Part shown: in pieces, positions 5,550-6,096 of the stretch
Layout of the letters: every line of letters begins with the position of its first letter
How positions within the stretch are numbered: the stretch's first letter is position 1
Assembly (NCBI GenBank): GCA_021781315.1
Contig: JAJXXB010000159.1
Coordinates: 1-6,096, forward strand
Source: Actinomycetes bacterium
GTDB lineage: Bacteria; Actinomycetota; Acidimicrobiia; Acidimicrobiales; RAAP-2
DNA length: 6,096 nt
Reading direction: 5' to 3'
Made by a program: the position numbers and the translations under genes
The notes under the pieces: model-generated
What the model saw: only the letters and a program-made list of their open reading frames with translations
The model's database searches: none
Told to the model about the DNA's origin: nothing

Positions 5550-6023
5550 ATGAGAGCCTTCCAGGACTACTACCCCGAGCACCTGGCCCACTGCTACGGC
5601 TGCGGGCGTCTCAACGAGCACGGCTACCACGTCGCGACCGTCTGGGACGGCGAGGAGAGCCTGACGCGCTTCACGCCGCGCGAGTACCACACCGCGGTGC
5701 CCGGCTACGTCTACGGCGGCCTGCTCGCCTCGCTCATCGACTGTCACTCCACGGGCACCGCCGCCGCCGCGATGTACCGCGCCGAGTCTCGCGAGATGGA
5801 CACGCTGCCGGCGTTTCGCTTCGTCACGGCGTCGCTGTTGGTGACCTTCGCCAAGCCCACGCCGCTCGGCCCCGAGATCCAGATCCGCGGGCGAGTGGCC
5901 GAGATCGCCGGACGCAAGGTTCGCGTCACCTCGGACCTGATCGTCGACGGCGTGGTGACGGTCACCGGCGACGTGCTCTGCGTGCAGATGCCCGAGGCCT
6001 TCTCCGCTCCCGCGTCGCTCTGA
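5550..6023 (+). CDS. PaaI-type hotdog-fold thioesterase
   Basis: A 157-residue hotdog-fold protein, likely an acyl-CoA thioesterase releasing CoA from an unknown acyl or aryl thioester. Seen: an N-terminal HCYGCG at 14-19, typical of one branch of the PaaI/4HBT family; FTPREYHTAVPGYVYGGLLASLIDCHS at 41-67, which is the turn and central hot-dog helix with the YGG in the usual HGG position and D64 as the probable catalytic acid; the strand FVTASLLVTFAKPTPLG at 91-107; and VRVTSDLIVDG followed by VTGDVLCVQM at the C-terminus. The length fits single-domain family members, which act as dimers or tetramers in the cytosol. ATG 5550 has AAGGGG 5 bases upstream. Codon use returns to the GC-rich pattern seen in ppsA. 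It could act in aromatic-acid or fatty-acid CoA turnover; nothing adjacent fixes the substrate. Confidence 0.85.
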   Translation: MRAFQDYYPEHLAHCYGCGRLNEHGYHVATVWDGEESLTRFTPREYHTAVPGYVYGGLLASLIDCHSTGTAAAAMYRAESREMDTLPAFRFVTASLLVTFAKPTPLGPEIQIRGRVAEIAGRKVRVTSDLIVDGVVTVTGDVLCVQMPEAFSAPASL

Positions 6024-6057
6024 AATCATTTCGCCCCGCGAAGGGCCGTTGGTCACG

Positions 6058-6078
6058 GCGCCCGGACGTCACGGGCGC
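6058..6078 (+). terminator. GC-rich hairpin after the thioesterase gene, candidate terminator
   Basis: GCGCCCG (6058-6064) and CGGGCGC (6072-6078) form a perfect 7-bp stem with a 7-base loop, 34 bases after the stop codon, followed by ACGTTTCG with a short T run. It is a plausible intrinsic terminator. The last 18 bases of the window show nothing further. Confidence 0.45.
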
Positions 6079-6096
6079 ACGTTTCGGGCTAAAGAT

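Noticed and set aside
5520..6056. Minus-strand open frame opposite the thioesterase gene
   Set aside because: It is a shadow of a hotdog-fold gene that has a good ribosome binding site and family motifs.

Overview
The window is GC-rich chromosomal DNA with short intergenic gaps (about 55 to 105 bases). TANNNT -10 motifs sit very close to some start codons, which suggests leaderless transcripts. This fits a high-GC actinobacterium; the mix of genes would suit Acidimicrobiia or a relative, but no rRNA or marker gene is present to prove a lineage. All gaps between genes are shorter than 300 bases. I saw no tRNA, rRNA, CRISPR array, insertion sequence or origin.

Layout. The minus-strand left part (1-1258) holds a small protein with one C-terminal membrane segment (983-1258), then a GT4-type glycosyltransferase (1-889) that runs off the left edge and lacks its C-terminus. 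Everything right of about 1315 is on the plus strand: a Rieske non-haem iron oxygenase (1315-2322), a full-length phosphoenolpyruvate synthase (2426-4708), a VapB/VapC-type toxin-antitoxin pair (4804-5046 and 5037-5453), and a PaaI-type hotdog thioesterase (5550-6023). A GC-rich hairpin near the right edge probably ends the thioesterase transcript.

How the genes relate. This looks like a row of separate transcription units rather than one pathway operon. PEP synthase serves gluconeogenesis, the oxygenase looks catabolic or biosynthetic with an unknown substrate and no reductase partner here, and the thioesterase acts on an unknown acyl-CoA. The toxin-antitoxin pair has its own promoter and a perfect inverted repeat next to it, and its codons look more A/T-rich than those of its neighbours, so it may be a later insertion between ppsA and the thioesterase gene.

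No clearly new multi-gene system is visible. The most unusual signals are small regulatory ones: a perfect 8-bp inverted repeat that encloses the glycosyltransferase start codon and has a loop complementary to its Shine-Dalgarno sequence, a palindrome flanked by direct repeats in the ppsA leader, and the inverted repeat at the vapB promoter.
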